From Streptomyces cyaneus (lineage in GTDB: Bacteria; Actinomycetota; Actinomycetes; Streptomycetales; Streptomycetaceae), in assembly GCF_004028635.1 (NCBI RefSeq), contig NZ_RQJW01000012.1, forward strand, positions 248,001 to 312,000: a stretch of DNA of 64,000 bases, in the 5' to 3' direction. Numbering within the stretch: position 1 is the first letter of the stretch; every line of letters starts with the position of its first letter. The position numbers were made by a program, and so were the translations under genes. A model generated the notes under the pieces. It ran no database searches. It worked only from the letters and a program-made list of their open reading frames with translations, and had not been told where the DNA came from. This document shows positions 16,046-24,325 of this stretch, piece after piece.

Positions 16046-17524
16046 TCAGGTCTGCGCCATGTCCACGAACCGCGAATAGTGGCCCTGGAAGGCGACCGTG
16101 ATCGTCGCCGTCGGACCATTACGGTGCTTGCCCACGATGATGTCCGCCTCGCCCGCGCGCGGCGACTCCTTCTCGTAGGCGTCCTCACGGTGCAGCAGGA
16201 TCACCATGTCGGCGTCCTGCTCGATGGAGCCGGACTCACGCAGGTCGGACACCATCGGCTTCTTGTCCGTCCGCTGCTCGGGACCACGGTTGAGCTGCGA
16301 CAGCGCGATCACCGGGACCTCAAGCTCCTTGGCCAGGAGCTTGAGGTTACGGGACATGTCCGAGACCTCCTGCTGACGGCTCTCGGAACGCTTCGAACCA
16401 CCGGACTGCATCAGCTGCAGATAGTCGATGATCACGAGCTTGATGTCATTGCGCTGCTTCAGCCGGCGGCACTTCGCGCGAATCTCCATCATCGACAGGT
16501 TCGGGGAGTCGTCGATGTAGAGCGGCGCCGCCGAGACCTCCGGCATCCGGCGCGCCAGGCGTGTCCAGTCCTCGTCCGTCATGGTGCCGGAGCGCATGTG
16601 GTGCAGGGCCACGCGAGCCTCGGCCGACAGCAGACGCATCGCGATCTCGTTGCGCCCCATTTCGAGGGAGAAGATGACGCTGGCCAGGTTGTTCTTGATG
16701 GACGCCGCCCGTGCGAAGTCCAGTGCGAGCGTGGACTTACCCATGGCGGGGCGGGCCGCGATCACGATCATCTGGCCCGGGTGCAGGCCGTTGGTGAGTG
16801 AGTCGAGGTCTGTGAACCCCGTGGGCACACCGGTCATTTCGCCGGTGCGCGAGCCGATCGCCTCGATCTCGTCGAGCGCACCCTCCATGATGTCGCCGAG
16901 CGGCAGATAGTCCTCGCTGGTGCGCTGCTCGGTGACCGCGTAGATCTCGGCCTGGGCGCGGTTGACGATCTCGTCGACGTCGTCGTCGGCCGCGTATCCC
17001 ATCTGTGTGATGCGAGTGCCGGCCTCGACCAGGCGGCGCAGGACGGCACGCTCATGGACGATTTCCGCGTAGTACTCCGCATTCGCCGCCGTCGGCACCG
17101 TCTGGACGAGCGTGTGGAGATACGAGGCGCCGCCGACCTTGTTGATCTCGCCGCGCTTGGTGAGCTCGGCGGCGATGGTGATGGGGTCGGCAGGCTCACC
17201 CTTGGCGTAGACGTCGAGGATCGCCTGGAAGATCGTCTCGTGCGCGGGCTTGTAGAAGTCGTGGCCCTTGATGACCTCGACGACATCGGCGATGGCGTCC
17301 TTGGACAGGAGCATGCCGCCGAGGACCGACTGCTCGGCATCGAGGTCCTGCGGCGGAACCCGCTCGAAGGCCGAACCGCCACCGTCCCACTCGCCGCTGT
17401 CCCGGCCGCGATCATGCTGCTCGTCGCGTCCCCGGCCACCGTCGCCGCGTCGGCGGGAGGCGGGCAGACGATCACTGGGACCGCTGTCGGCCCACGGGTC
17501 GTCCAAGGGCTCGGAAATGCTCAC
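16046..17524 (-). CDS. dnaB: Replicative DNA helicase DnaB
   Basis: A 492-residue hexameric 5'-3' helicase that unwinds DNA at the fork. After a charged Gly/Arg-rich tail of about 50 residues, the N-terminal collar domain begins with PPQDLDAEQSVLGGMLL. The RecA-like C-terminal domain has Walker A ARPAMGKST (257-265), Walker B LVIIDYLQLM and the C-terminal QDADMVILLHRED. No intein interrupts it, unlike many actinobacterial dnaB genes. The start is a GTG at 17524 after GGAGGAGGTGG; the longer open frame to 17911 crosses non-coding sequence. Confidence 0.96.
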   Translation of the reverse strand: MSISEPLDDPWADSGPSDRLPASRRRGDGGRGRDEQHDRGRDSGEWDGGGSAFERVPPQDLDAEQSVLGGMLLSKDAIADVVEVIKGHDFYKPAHETIFQAILDVYAKGEPADPITIAAELTKRGEINKVGGASYLHTLVQTVPTAANAEYYAEIVHERAVLRRLVEAGTRITQMGYAADDDVDEIVNRAQAEIYAVTEQRTSEDYLPLGDIMEGALDEIEAIGSRTGEMTGVPTGFTDLDSLTNGLHPGQMIVIAARPAMGKSTLALDFARAASIKNNLASVIFSLEMGRNEIAMRLLSAEARVALHHMRSGTMTDEDWTRLARRMPEVSAAPLYIDDSPNLSMMEIRAKCRRLKQRNDIKLVIIDYLQLMQSGGSKRSESRQQEVSDMSRNLKLLAKELEVPVIALSQLNRGPEQRTDKKPMVSDLRESGSIEQDADMVILLHREDAYEKESPRAGEADIIVGKHRNGPTATITVAFQGHYSRFVDMAQT

Positions 17525-17983
17525 CGAGCCACCTCCTCCCGTCCGCCGAGCGGACCTCGCGTGCCTCTCAGTTCTACGGCACGCCACTGACAAATAAGAG
17601 GCCCAACTCCGGTTCTGGCTCGCCGGTTTTGTGATGGTTTTCAAGGCCGACGGACGGAGCGGGCGCCGGACCACGGTAGGCCCGCGGGCACCGTCAGCCA
17701 ATCTGGTTATCCACAGGCCATGTGGACGACCGCCCGGATGCTGTGGAGAACTCCGCAAAACCTGTGCACGACACGGTGGACAGCCCTGTGAACAAGCCCA
17801 ACAAAAATTCTGGGGACCATCGTTGACCTGGGGATTTACCGTCCACCGGCTGTGCAGAAGAAAAACTTCCCCGGTCGGACCAAGATCGCTTCGAACGGTA
17901 TGCGGAAGCACACACCACGAGACAGCAAGTAAGGGTCACTACTCGATTGCATCTCTTACCTGTGGACGATTAGATTGGTGGCC
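17525..17983. other. dnaB/MATE divergent region with DnaA-box-like sites
   Basis: A 459-bp gene-free region between the dnaB and MATE starts. It contains TTATCCACA at 17707-17715, and on the minus strand TCGTCCACA at 17721-17729 and 17961-17969 and TTCTCCACA at 17742-17750, plus two weaker variants at 17775-17783 and 17839-17847. These resemble DnaA boxes. It must also contain both promoters. Confidence 0.6.
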
Positions 17984-19321
17984 ATGACACAGGCTCCCGC
18001 GTCTCCCACGGCCACCCGGCGACAGCACGACCGAGAGATCGTCGCACTCGCCGTCCCGGCCTTCGGTGCACTCGTCGCCGAGCCCCTCTTCGTCATGGCC
18101 GACAGCGCGATCGTCGGTCATCTCGGCACCGCACAACTCGCCGGACTCGGGGTCGCCTCGGCTCTCCTCATGACAGGCGTCAGCGTCTTCGTCTTCCTCG
18201 CCTACGCCACCACGGCGGCAGTGGCACGACGCGTCGGCGCGGGCGACCTCCAGGCCGCCATCCGCCAGGGCATGGACGGCATCTGGCTGGCCCTCCTCCT
18301 CGGCGCCACCGTCATTGCAGTCCTCCTGCCGACCGCACCGTATCTCGTGGAACTCTTCGGCGCCTCGGAAACAGCAGCCCCCTACGCGACCACCTATCTG
18401 CGGATCTCGGCACTCGGCATACCAGCCATGCTCGTCGTGCTCGCCGCCACGGGCGTTCTGCGCGGACTGCAGGACACCAAGACACCGCTCTACGTCGCCG
18501 TCGCAGGCTTCGTCGCCAACGCCGCCCTCAACGCGGGACTCGTCTACGGCGCCGACCTCGGCATCGCAGGTTCCGCCTGGGGCACCGTCATCGCCCAGTT
18601 CGGTATGGCCGCGGCCTATCTCGTGGTCGTCGTCCGCGGGGCCCGCAAACACGGCGCCTCCCTGCGCCCCGACGCGGCCGGGATAAGGGCCTGTGCACAG
18701 GCCGGAGTGCCCCTGCTGGTCCGCACCCTCTCGCTGCGGGCGATCCTGATGATCGCCACGGCCGTCGCGGCCCGCCTCGGGGACGCCGACATCGCGGCAC
18801 ACCAGATCATCCTGTCGCTGTGGAGTCTGCTCGCTTTCGCACTGGACGCCATCGCCATTGCCGGGCAGGCCATCATCGGGCGGTATCTCGGTGCCGGCGA
18901 CGCCGAGGGCGCCCGGGCCGCCTGCCGCCGCATGGTGGAGTGGGGCATCGCAGCCGGCGTGGCACTCGGCCTGCTCGTGGTGATCGCCCGACCGCTCTTC
19001 CTGCCGCTATTCACCAGTGACACGGTCGTCAAGGAAACGGCGCTGCTCGCCCTGCTCATGGTGGCGCTCTCTCAGCCGATCTGCGGCGTCGTCTTCATCC
19101 TGGACGGCGTCCTGATGGGGGCAGGCGACGGCCCCTACCTCGCCTGGGCCATGGTGCTCACCCTGGCAGTGTTCACGCCGGTGGCGCTGCTCGTCCCCGT
19201 ATTCGGCGGAGGCCTCACCGCGGTCTGGGCGGCCATGACGCTGATGATGACGGTACGCATGCTGACGCTCTGGGCGCGCGCCCGCTCGGGCCGCTGGATC
19301 GTCACTGGCGCAACGCGCTGA
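17984..19321 (+). CDS. MATE-family multidrug/metabolite exporter
   Basis: A 445-residue, 12-helix protein of the MATE family (DinF-like branch), with two homologous six-helix halves: the first opens with REIVALAVPAFGALVAEPLF and the second near residue 240. These proteins export cationic compounds in exchange for sodium or protons. The ATG at 17984 is used; an upstream GTG two codons earlier is also possible. It is divergent from dnaB. Two parS sites and then a strong terminator follow its stop codon. Confidence 0.9.
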   Translation: MTQAPASPTATRRQHDREIVALAVPAFGALVAEPLFVMADSAIVGHLGTAQLAGLGVASALLMTGVSVFVFLAYATTAAVARRVGAGDLQAAIRQGMDGIWLALLLGATVIAVLLPTAPYLVELFGASETAAPYATTYLRISALGIPAMLVVLAATGVLRGLQDTKTPLYVAVAGFVANAALNAGLVYGADLGIAGSAWGTVIAQFGMAAAYLVVVVRGARKHGASLRPDAAGIRACAQAGVPLLVRTLSLRAILMIATAVAARLGDADIAAHQIILSLWSLLAFALDAIAIAGQAIIGRYLGAGDAEGARAACRRMVEWGIAAGVALGLLVVIARPLFLPLFTSDTVVKETALLALLMVALSQPICGVVFILDGVLMGAGDGPYLAWAMVLTLAVFTPVALLVPVFGGGLTAVWAAMTLMMTVRMLTLWARARSGRWIVTGATR

Positions 19322-19323
19322 AT

Positions 19324-19337
19324 GTTTCACGTGAAAC
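19324..19337. other. parS site (pair, copy 1)
   Basis: Perfect GTTTCACGTGAAAC, two bases past the MATE stop codon. Confidence 0.92.
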
Positions 19338-19342
19338 ACGCT

Positions 19343-19356
19343 GTTTCACGTGAAAC
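19343..19356. other. parS site (pair, copy 2)
   Basis: Perfect GTTTCACGTGAAAC, 19 bp centre to centre from the first copy, in the MATE/rplI convergent junction. Confidence 0.92.
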
Positions 19357-19382
19357 GGACCGGACCCGCTCTCTGCACAGCG

Positions 19383-19414
19383 AAGGGGCCGTACCCCGCG
19401 GGGTACGGCCCCTT
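19383..19414. terminator. Bidirectional terminator between MATE gene and rplI
   Basis: A perfect 15-bp inverted repeat (AAGGGGCCGTACCCC / GGGGTACGGCCCCTT) with a 2-nt centre, between convergent genes. It ends in T-rich sequence rightward. Confidence 0.85.
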
Positions 19415-19442
19415 CTTCAGCTGTTCAAGCCGAGCGCAGCGA

Positions 19443-19889
19443 TCAGGCCGCGATTACCTCGATGTTGACCTTGGCGGCAACCTCGGGGTGCAGACGCACG
19501 GACGTCTCGTGGGCGCCCAGGGTCTTGATCGGCGCACCGAGCTCGATGCGGCGCTTGTCGACCTCGGGGCCACCGGCAGCCTTGATCGCCGAGGCGATGT
19601 CGGCCGGGGTGACGGAACCGAAGAGACGACCGGCGTCGCCCGAACGGACGGCCAGGCGGACCTTGACGGCCTCGAGCTGGCCCTTGATCTGGTTGGCCTG
19701 CTCGATGGTCTGGATCTCGTGGATCTTGCGAGCACGACGGATCTGCTCGACGTCCTTCTCGCCACCCTTGGTCCAGCGGATAGCGAACTTCCGCGGGATC
19801 AGGTAGTTGCGAGCGTAACCGTCCTTGACGTCGACGACGTCGCCCGCGGCACCGAGGCCGGAGACCTCGTGGGTGAGGATGATCTTCAT
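19443..19889 (-). CDS. rplI: 50S ribosomal protein L9
   Basis: A 148-residue ribosomal protein L9 with its N-terminal RNA-binding domain (MKIILTHEVSGLGAAGDVV, then GYARNYLIPRKFA) and C-terminal domain joined by the long helix (about residues 45-75). Full length for the family. It is the last gene of the rpsF-ssb-rpsR-rplI cluster, 18 bp after rpsR, with ribosome site GGAAGGG. Confidence 0.97.
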   Translation of the reverse strand: MKIILTHEVSGLGAAGDVVDVKDGYARNYLIPRKFAIRWTKGGEKDVEQIRRARKIHEIQTIEQANQIKGQLEAVKVRLAVRSGDAGRLFGSVTPADIASAIKAAGGPEVDKRRIELGAPIKTLGAHETSVRLHPEVAAKVNIEVIAA

Positions 19890-19907
19890 GTGTCGGTCAC
19901 CCTTCCC

Positions 19908-20144
19908 TTATCGCGCGGTGGAGGTGTAGGGCAGCAGCGCCATCTCACGGCTGTTCTTCACGGCCGTGGCGACGTCACGCTGGTGCTGCGTGCAGTTGCC
20001 GGTCACGCGGCGGGCACGGATCTTGCCGCGGTCGGAAATGAACTTCCGCAGCATGTTCGTGTCCTTGTAGTCCACGTACGTGACCTTGTCCTTGCAGAAA
20101 GCGCAGACCTTCTTCTTCGGCTTGCGCACAGGCGGCTTCGCCAT
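19908..20144 (-). CDS. rpsR: 30S ribosomal protein S18 (zinc-binding type)
   Basis: A 78-residue S18, which sits next to S6 on the 30S platform. A C-x2-C pair (CAFC, residues 14-17) plus Cys/His near GNCTQHQ suggests the zinc-ribbon (C+) form. Streptomyces often keep a second, zinc-independent S18 elsewhere under zinc control. The ribosome site AGGAGAA precedes the ATG. The operon position between ssb and rplI is standard. Confidence 0.96.
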   Translation of the reverse strand: MAKPPVRKPKKKVCAFCKDKVTYVDYKDTNMLRKFISDRGKIRARRVTGNCTQHQRDVATAVKNSREMALLPYTSTAR

Positions 20145-20201
20145 GGTGATTCTCCTGTGTGATCAAGAAGTTTGGGTACGACCCGCCCCTCGGCCCAAGG
20201 C

Positions 20202-20798
20202 CTAGAAGGGGGGCTCGTCCGAGTAGCCGCCGCCACCGCCGCCGCCGCCGGAGTTTCCACCCCAGCCGCCACCACCGCCGCCGCCCTGCTGGCCACCGGC
20301 GGGAGCGCCGGTCGCCCACGGGTCGTCGGCGGGAGCGCCGCCGCCCTGCTGACCGCCGCCGGGGCCACCGCCCCAGCCGCCGCCACCCTGGCCGCCACCG
20401 CCACCGCCGCTGTAACCACCCTGGCCACCGCGGCCGGCGGTCTTGGTGACCTTGGCCGTGGCGTTGCGCAGGCTGGCGCCGACTTCCTCGACGTCCAGCT
20501 CGTAGACCGTGCGCTTGACGCCCTCACGGTCCTCGTAGGACCGCTGCTTCAGCCGGCCCTGCACGATGACGCGCATGCCTCGCTGGAGCGACTCCGCGAC
20601 GTTCTCCGCCGCCTGACGCCAGACCGAGCAGGTGAGGAAGAGGCTCTCGCCGTCCTTCCACTCGTTCGTCTGGCGGTCGAAGGTGCGGGGAGTGGACGCG
20701 ACACGGAACTTCGCGACCGCCGCACCGGAGGGGGTGAAGCGCAGCTCGGGGTCATCGACAAGATTGCCGACGACCGTGATGACGGTCTCGCCTGCCAT
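20202..20798 (-). CDS. ssb: Single-stranded DNA-binding protein
   Basis: A 198-residue SSB: an N-terminal OB fold (MAGETVITVVGNLVDDPELR, to about residue 110), a long Gly-rich linker, and the acidic tip DEPPF that recruits replication and repair partners. It coats single strands at the fork. The linker is encoded by GGC/GGT-rich repetitive DNA. It lies within the ribosomal operon between rpsF and rpsR, as is typical. Confidence 0.96.
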   Translation of the reverse strand: MAGETVITVVGNLVDDPELRFTPSGAAVAKFRVASTPRTFDRQTNEWKDGESLFLTCSVWRQAAENVAESLQRGMRVIVQGRLKQRSYEDREGVKRTVYELDVEEVGASLRNATAKVTKTAGRGGQGGYSGGGGGGQGGGGWGGGPGGGQQGGGAPADDPWATGAPAGGQQGGGGGGGWGGNSGGGGGGGGYSDEPPF

Positions 20799-20878
20799 GG
20801 GGGAACCTCTCGGCGGGTTTGCTGCTGGCTGCTTGGTGCTGCTGCTACTCGAATCCCGAGATCAGTTGAGCGGGATGC

Positions 20879-21169
20879 TCAGTGGGTCTCGGGGCGGAGG
20901 ACCTTGGTCCGGAGGACCGACTCGTTCAGGTTCATCTGGCGGTCGAGCTCCTTGACGACCGCAGGCTCGGCCTGCAGGTCGATGACCGAGTAGATGCCCT
21001 CGGGCTTCTTCTTGATCTCGTACGAGAGACGACGACGGCCCCAGGTGTCGACCTTCTCGACCTTGCCGTTGCCCTCACGGACGACGGAGAGGAAGTTCTC
21101 GATCAGGGGGGCGACAGCGCGCTCCTCCAGATCGGGGTCGAGGATGACCATCACCTCGTAGTGACGCAT
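20879..21169 (-). CDS. rpsF: 30S ribosomal protein S6
   Basis: A 96-residue S6, the partner of S18 on the 30S platform, beginning MRHYEVMVILDPDLEE, with RRLSYEIKKKPEGIY. The longer open frame to 21385 is discarded because a strong ribosome site (AAAGGAGGTGGG) directly precedes the ATG at 21169. First gene of rpsF-ssb-rpsR-rplI. Its promoter lies in the 264 bp shared with the divergent small membrane protein gene. Confidence 0.97.
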   Translation of the reverse strand: MRHYEVMVILDPDLEERAVAPLIENFLSVVREGNGKVEKVDTWGRRRLSYEIKKKPEGIYSVIDLQAEPAVVKELDRQMNLNESVLRTKVLRPETH

Positions 21170-21433
21170 GTGGAACCCACCTCCTTTGGACTCAGCGGCC
21201 ACGGTCGTTCCGTGGCAGGAGGGTTGTGATGCGTACGCAACGGTATCGGCCGCCACTGACAATCGGAGGTGACCTCGCGGTTCCTCCGAGCTGGTCCGGG
21301 CAGACACCGGTGCAGACGGTACACAGTACCTGCACACCGGCGTCCGGTTGAAATCCGGGCGCCGTCGCCCACAATCTGTACACATCGGGTGTGTATGGCG
21401 CTACGATGCGCCGCCTTCCGCAGGAGGTGCCCT
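21170..21433. promoter_or_regulatory. Divergent promoter region rpsF / small membrane protein
   Basis: 264 bp. For the rightward gene a candidate promoter is TACACA at 21379-21384 and TACGAT at 21402-21407 with 17-bp spacing. A short palindrome, GGTAC-ACA-GTACC at 21318-21330, lies towards rpsF and could be an operator. Both are pattern matches only. Confidence 0.45.
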
Positions 21434-21745
21434 ATGGCACAGGCAATGCGACCCAACACCGTCGGAGGCCTTTTCGCCACGGACGGAAAGCCCCACCCTC
21501 TCCAGGACACCCTGCTCGCGGTGACCCTGGTGCTGGGCATCACGGCCTTCGTCACGGCGATGTTCCACAACCTGCACCTGCTCAGCTCCTGGACCGGTCT
21601 GGTGGGGATCCTCACCGGCGCGTACGGCCAGTGGATCTCGGAGACGACCCGCGAGCGCTTCGGGCTGATCATCGGCCTCGGCGCCTCAGCGGTCGGCTTC
21701 TTCCTCGGCATGGCGCACGGCGGCCTCTTCGGCGGGGTCTTCTGA
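21434..21745 (+). CDS. Small conserved-looking membrane protein, unknown function
   Basis: A 103-residue protein with three hydrophobic segments (about residues 25-45, 50-65 and 78-100) and a Gly-rich C-terminus. A strong ribosome site, GCAGGAGGTGCCCT, precedes the ATG. It is divergent from rpsF and corresponds in position to the small membrane protein beside the rpsF operon in other Streptomyces. I do not recognise a domain. Coding character and ribosome site make it a real gene. Confidence 0.75.
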   Translation: MAQAMRPNTVGGLFATDGKPHPLQDTLLAVTLVLGITAFVTAMFHNLHLLSSWTGLVGILTGAYGQWISETTRERFGLIIGLGASAVGFFLGMAHGGLFGGVF

Positions 21746-21962
21746 CGCCAGGGCACCGTCCTCGACAAGCCGGCCACGGAGACTGCCCTCCGAACACCGG
21801 TAGAACAGCGCATAGAACACCATCGAACGCCTCGGCGGCCCACAAGGCCGGGGCGAAGCTGCCATACGCCCAGTCGGGGCGCTCCCAAGGCGCAGTAGGC
21901 TTCGGCGCGAGAGCCGGAGCCCCTGTACCCATGGGGACACACCAGCCCGAGGAGCGCCCCGA

Positions 21963-23081
21963 ATGAGCCTGACCCTGAGGACGATCAGTCGCGAGCAGCA
22001 TCTGGCATACATCCAGAGCCTGCCGTCGGCGAGCCACATGCAGGTTCCGGCCTGGGCGGACGTCAAGGCGGAGTGGCGCTCGGAGAGCCTCGGCTGGTTC
22101 GACAAGAGCGGCGAACTCGTCGGGGCGGGTCTCGTGCTTTACCGGCAGCTGCCCAAGATCAAGCGCTATCTCGCCTATCTGCCCGAGGGCCCGGTCATCA
22201 ACTGGTTCGCGCCGAATCTGACCGACTGGCTGGAACCGATGCTCGCGCACCTGAAGCACCAGGGCGCCTTCTCCGTGAAGATGGGCCCGCCGGTGATCAT
22301 CCGGCGCTGGGAAGCCACCTCCATCAAGGCAGGCATCCAGAACCCGGACGTGAAGCGTCTGAGGGACATCGAGGCCGACTTCATCGAGCCGCGCGCTTTC
22401 GAGGTGGCCGACAAGCTGCGTCGTATGGGCTGGCAGCAGGGCGAGGACGGCGGGGCCGGCTTCGGTGACGTCCAGCCCCGCTACGTCTACCAGGTGCCGT
22501 TGGCGAACCGCTCCCTGGAAGAGGTCCACAAGAACTTCAACCAGCTGTGGCGCCGCAACATCAAGAAGGCCGAGAAGGCCGGCGTCGAGGTCGTCCAGGG
22601 CGGATACCAGGACCTCGCGGAGTGGCAGCGCCTTTACGAGATCACGGCCGTGCGCGACCACTTCCGGCCGCGCCCGCTGTCGTACTTCCAGCGCATGTGG
22701 ACGGCCCTCAACACCGAGGACCCCAACCGCATGCGGCTGTACTTCGCCCGCCACAACGGCGTGAACCTGTCGGCGGCGACGATGCTGATCGTCGGTGGGC
22801 ACGTCTGGTACTCCTACGGCGCCTCCGACAACATCGGCCGTGAGGTCCGGCCCTCGAACGCGATGCAGTGGCGGATGCTGCGCGACGCCTACGCGCTCGG
22901 CGCGACCGTCTACGACCTGCGCGGCATCTCCGACTCGCTGGACGAGACCGACCACCTCTTCGGCCTGATCCAGTTCAAGGTGGGCACGGGCGGGCAGGCC
23001 GCCGAGTACCTCGGGGAGTGGGACTTCCCGCTGAACAAGTTGCTCCACAAGGCGCTCGACATCTACATGTCGCGTCGCTGA
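21963..23081 (+). CDS. femX: FemX-type peptidoglycan bridge glycyltransferase
   Basis: A 372-residue FemABX-family aminoacyltransferase made of two GNAT-like subdomains; the second carries SYGASDNIGREVRPSNAM and the C-terminal block YDLRGISDSL through FKVGTGG. FemX uses glycyl-tRNA to add the single glycine of the Streptomyces cross-bridge to lipid II; in S. coelicolor it is essential and its paralogue VanK replaces it for D-Ala-D-Lac precursors. The start ATG follows GAGGAGCG. It is followed 98 bp later by an alanine-racemase-like gene, suggesting a cell-wall precursor unit. Confidence 0.9.
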   Translation: MSLTLRTISREQHLAYIQSLPSASHMQVPAWADVKAEWRSESLGWFDKSGELVGAGLVLYRQLPKIKRYLAYLPEGPVINWFAPNLTDWLEPMLAHLKHQGAFSVKMGPPVIIRRWEATSIKAGIQNPDVKRLRDIEADFIEPRAFEVADKLRRMGWQQGEDGGAGFGDVQPRYVYQVPLANRSLEEVHKNFNQLWRRNIKKAEKAGVEVVQGGYQDLAEWQRLYEITAVRDHFRPRPLSYFQRMWTALNTEDPNRMRLYFARHNGVNLSAATMLIVGGHVWYSYGASDNIGREVRPSNAMQWRMLRDAYALGATVYDLRGISDSLDETDHLFGLIQFKVGTGGQAAEYLGEWDFPLNKLLHKALDIYMSRR

Positions 23082-23179
23082 CCTCGCGTTCTCTGCTTCG
23101 ATACCGTCAACAGCTGCACCGGCGATAGCTTCCATACCTCTGATACACCGCAGCCACGAGAAAGGTTCCAGGTCCGGCC

Positions 23180-24211
23180 ATGGCGCTCACGCTCTACGTC
23201 GACACCGCGCGCTGGCGGGCGCACCACAAGCACGTGCAGGAGCAGTTCCCGGGCCTCGTCCCGGTCTGCAAGGGCAACGGCTACGGGTTCGGGCACGAGC
23301 GGCTGGCGGAGGAGGCCACGCGCCTGGGCTCCGAAGTCCTCGCCGTCGGCACGACGTACGAGGCCGCGCGCATCAAGGACTGGTTCGGCGGTGACCTGCT
23401 GGTGCTGACGCCGTACCGACGGGGCGAGGAGCCGGTGCCGCTGCCCGACCGGGTCATCCGCTCGGTGTCGTCGGTGGACGGCGTGTACGGCCTCGTCGGC
23501 GCCCGCGTCGTCATCGAGGTGATGTCCTCGATGAAGCGGCACGGCGTGAGCGAACGCGAACTGCCACAGTTGCACGCCGCCATAGAGAACGTCCGGCTCG
23601 AGGGTTTCGCCATCCACCTGCCTTTGGACCGCACCGACGGCTCGGACGCCGTCGAAGAGGTCATCGGCTGGATGGACCGCCTGCGTGCCGCCCGGCTGCC
23701 GCTGCACACGATGTTCGTCAGCCACCTCAAGGCCGAGGAACTCGCCCGCCTGCAGCAGCAGTTCCCGCAGACCCGCTTCCGTGCCCGCATCGGCACCCGG
23801 CTGTGGCTGGGGGACCACGAGGCCACCGAGTACCGCGGCGCGGTCCTGGACGTCACGCGCGTCTCCAAGGGCGACCGCTTCGGTTACCGGCAGCAGAAGG
23901 CGGCCTCCGACGGCTTCCTGGTGGTCGTAGCGGGCGGTACGTCGCACGGGGTGGGCCTCGAGGCCCCCAAGGCCCTGCACGGCGTCATGCCGCGCGCCAA
24001 GGGCGTCGCCCGGGCCGGCCTCGCCACGGTCAACCGGAACCTTTCTCCCTTCGTATGGGGCGGCAAGCAGCGCTGGTTCGCGGAGCCGCCGCACATGCAG
24101 GTCTCCATCCTGTTCGTCCCCTCGGACGCTCCCGAGCCGAAGGTCGGCGACGAGCTGGTCGCCCATCTGCGGCACACCACCACGCAGTTCGACCGGCTCG
24201 TCGACCGCTGA
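23180..24211 (+). CDS. Alanine racemase-like PLP protein, atypical C-terminus
   Basis: A 343-residue fold-type III PLP protein. The PLP lysine is Lys31 in CKGNGYGFG, matching the Alr K-x-x-(A/G)-Y-G-(H/F)-G motif. The barrel runs to about residue 230. The C-terminal part does not show the usual catalytic-Tyr motif (GYGDGYPR) of alanine racemases; it reads VVVAGGTSHGVGLEAP instead. It may therefore act on another amino acid or lack racemase activity. It sits just after femX and before a terminator. Confidence 0.75.
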   Translation: MALTLYVDTARWRAHHKHVQEQFPGLVPVCKGNGYGFGHERLAEEATRLGSEVLAVGTTYEAARIKDWFGGDLLVLTPYRRGEEPVPLPDRVIRSVSSVDGVYGLVGARVVIEVMSSMKRHGVSERELPQLHAAIENVRLEGFAIHLPLDRTDGSDAVEEVIGWMDRLRAARLPLHTMFVSHLKAEELARLQQQFPQTRFRARIGTRLWLGDHEATEYRGAVLDVTRVSKGDRFGYRQQKAASDGFLVVVAGGTSHGVGLEAPKALHGVMPRAKGVARAGLATVNRNLSPFVWGGKQRWFAEPPHMQVSILFVPSDAPEPKVGDELVAHLRHTTTQFDRLVDR

Positions 24212-24263
24212 GCGAACGCCGCGGCAACTGAACGACCGCCGCTCGGCAACGCCGCAACGAGGA

Positions 24264-24297
24264 AAGGCCGTACACGGACTCTTCCGTGTACGGCCTT
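24264..24297. terminator. Hairpin terminator, convergent junction
   Basis: A perfect 15-bp stem (AAGGCCGTACACGGA / TCCGTGTACGGCCTT) with a 4-nt loop and T-rich end, between the racemase-like gene and the GT87-like gene. Confidence 0.85.
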
Positions 24298-24325
24298 CTG
24301 CGTGCCCTGCCTACGCCCTGTTCGC

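Noticed and set aside
16046..17524. Intein in DnaB or GyrA/GyrB
   Set aside because: Motifs are contiguous and lengths are normal.
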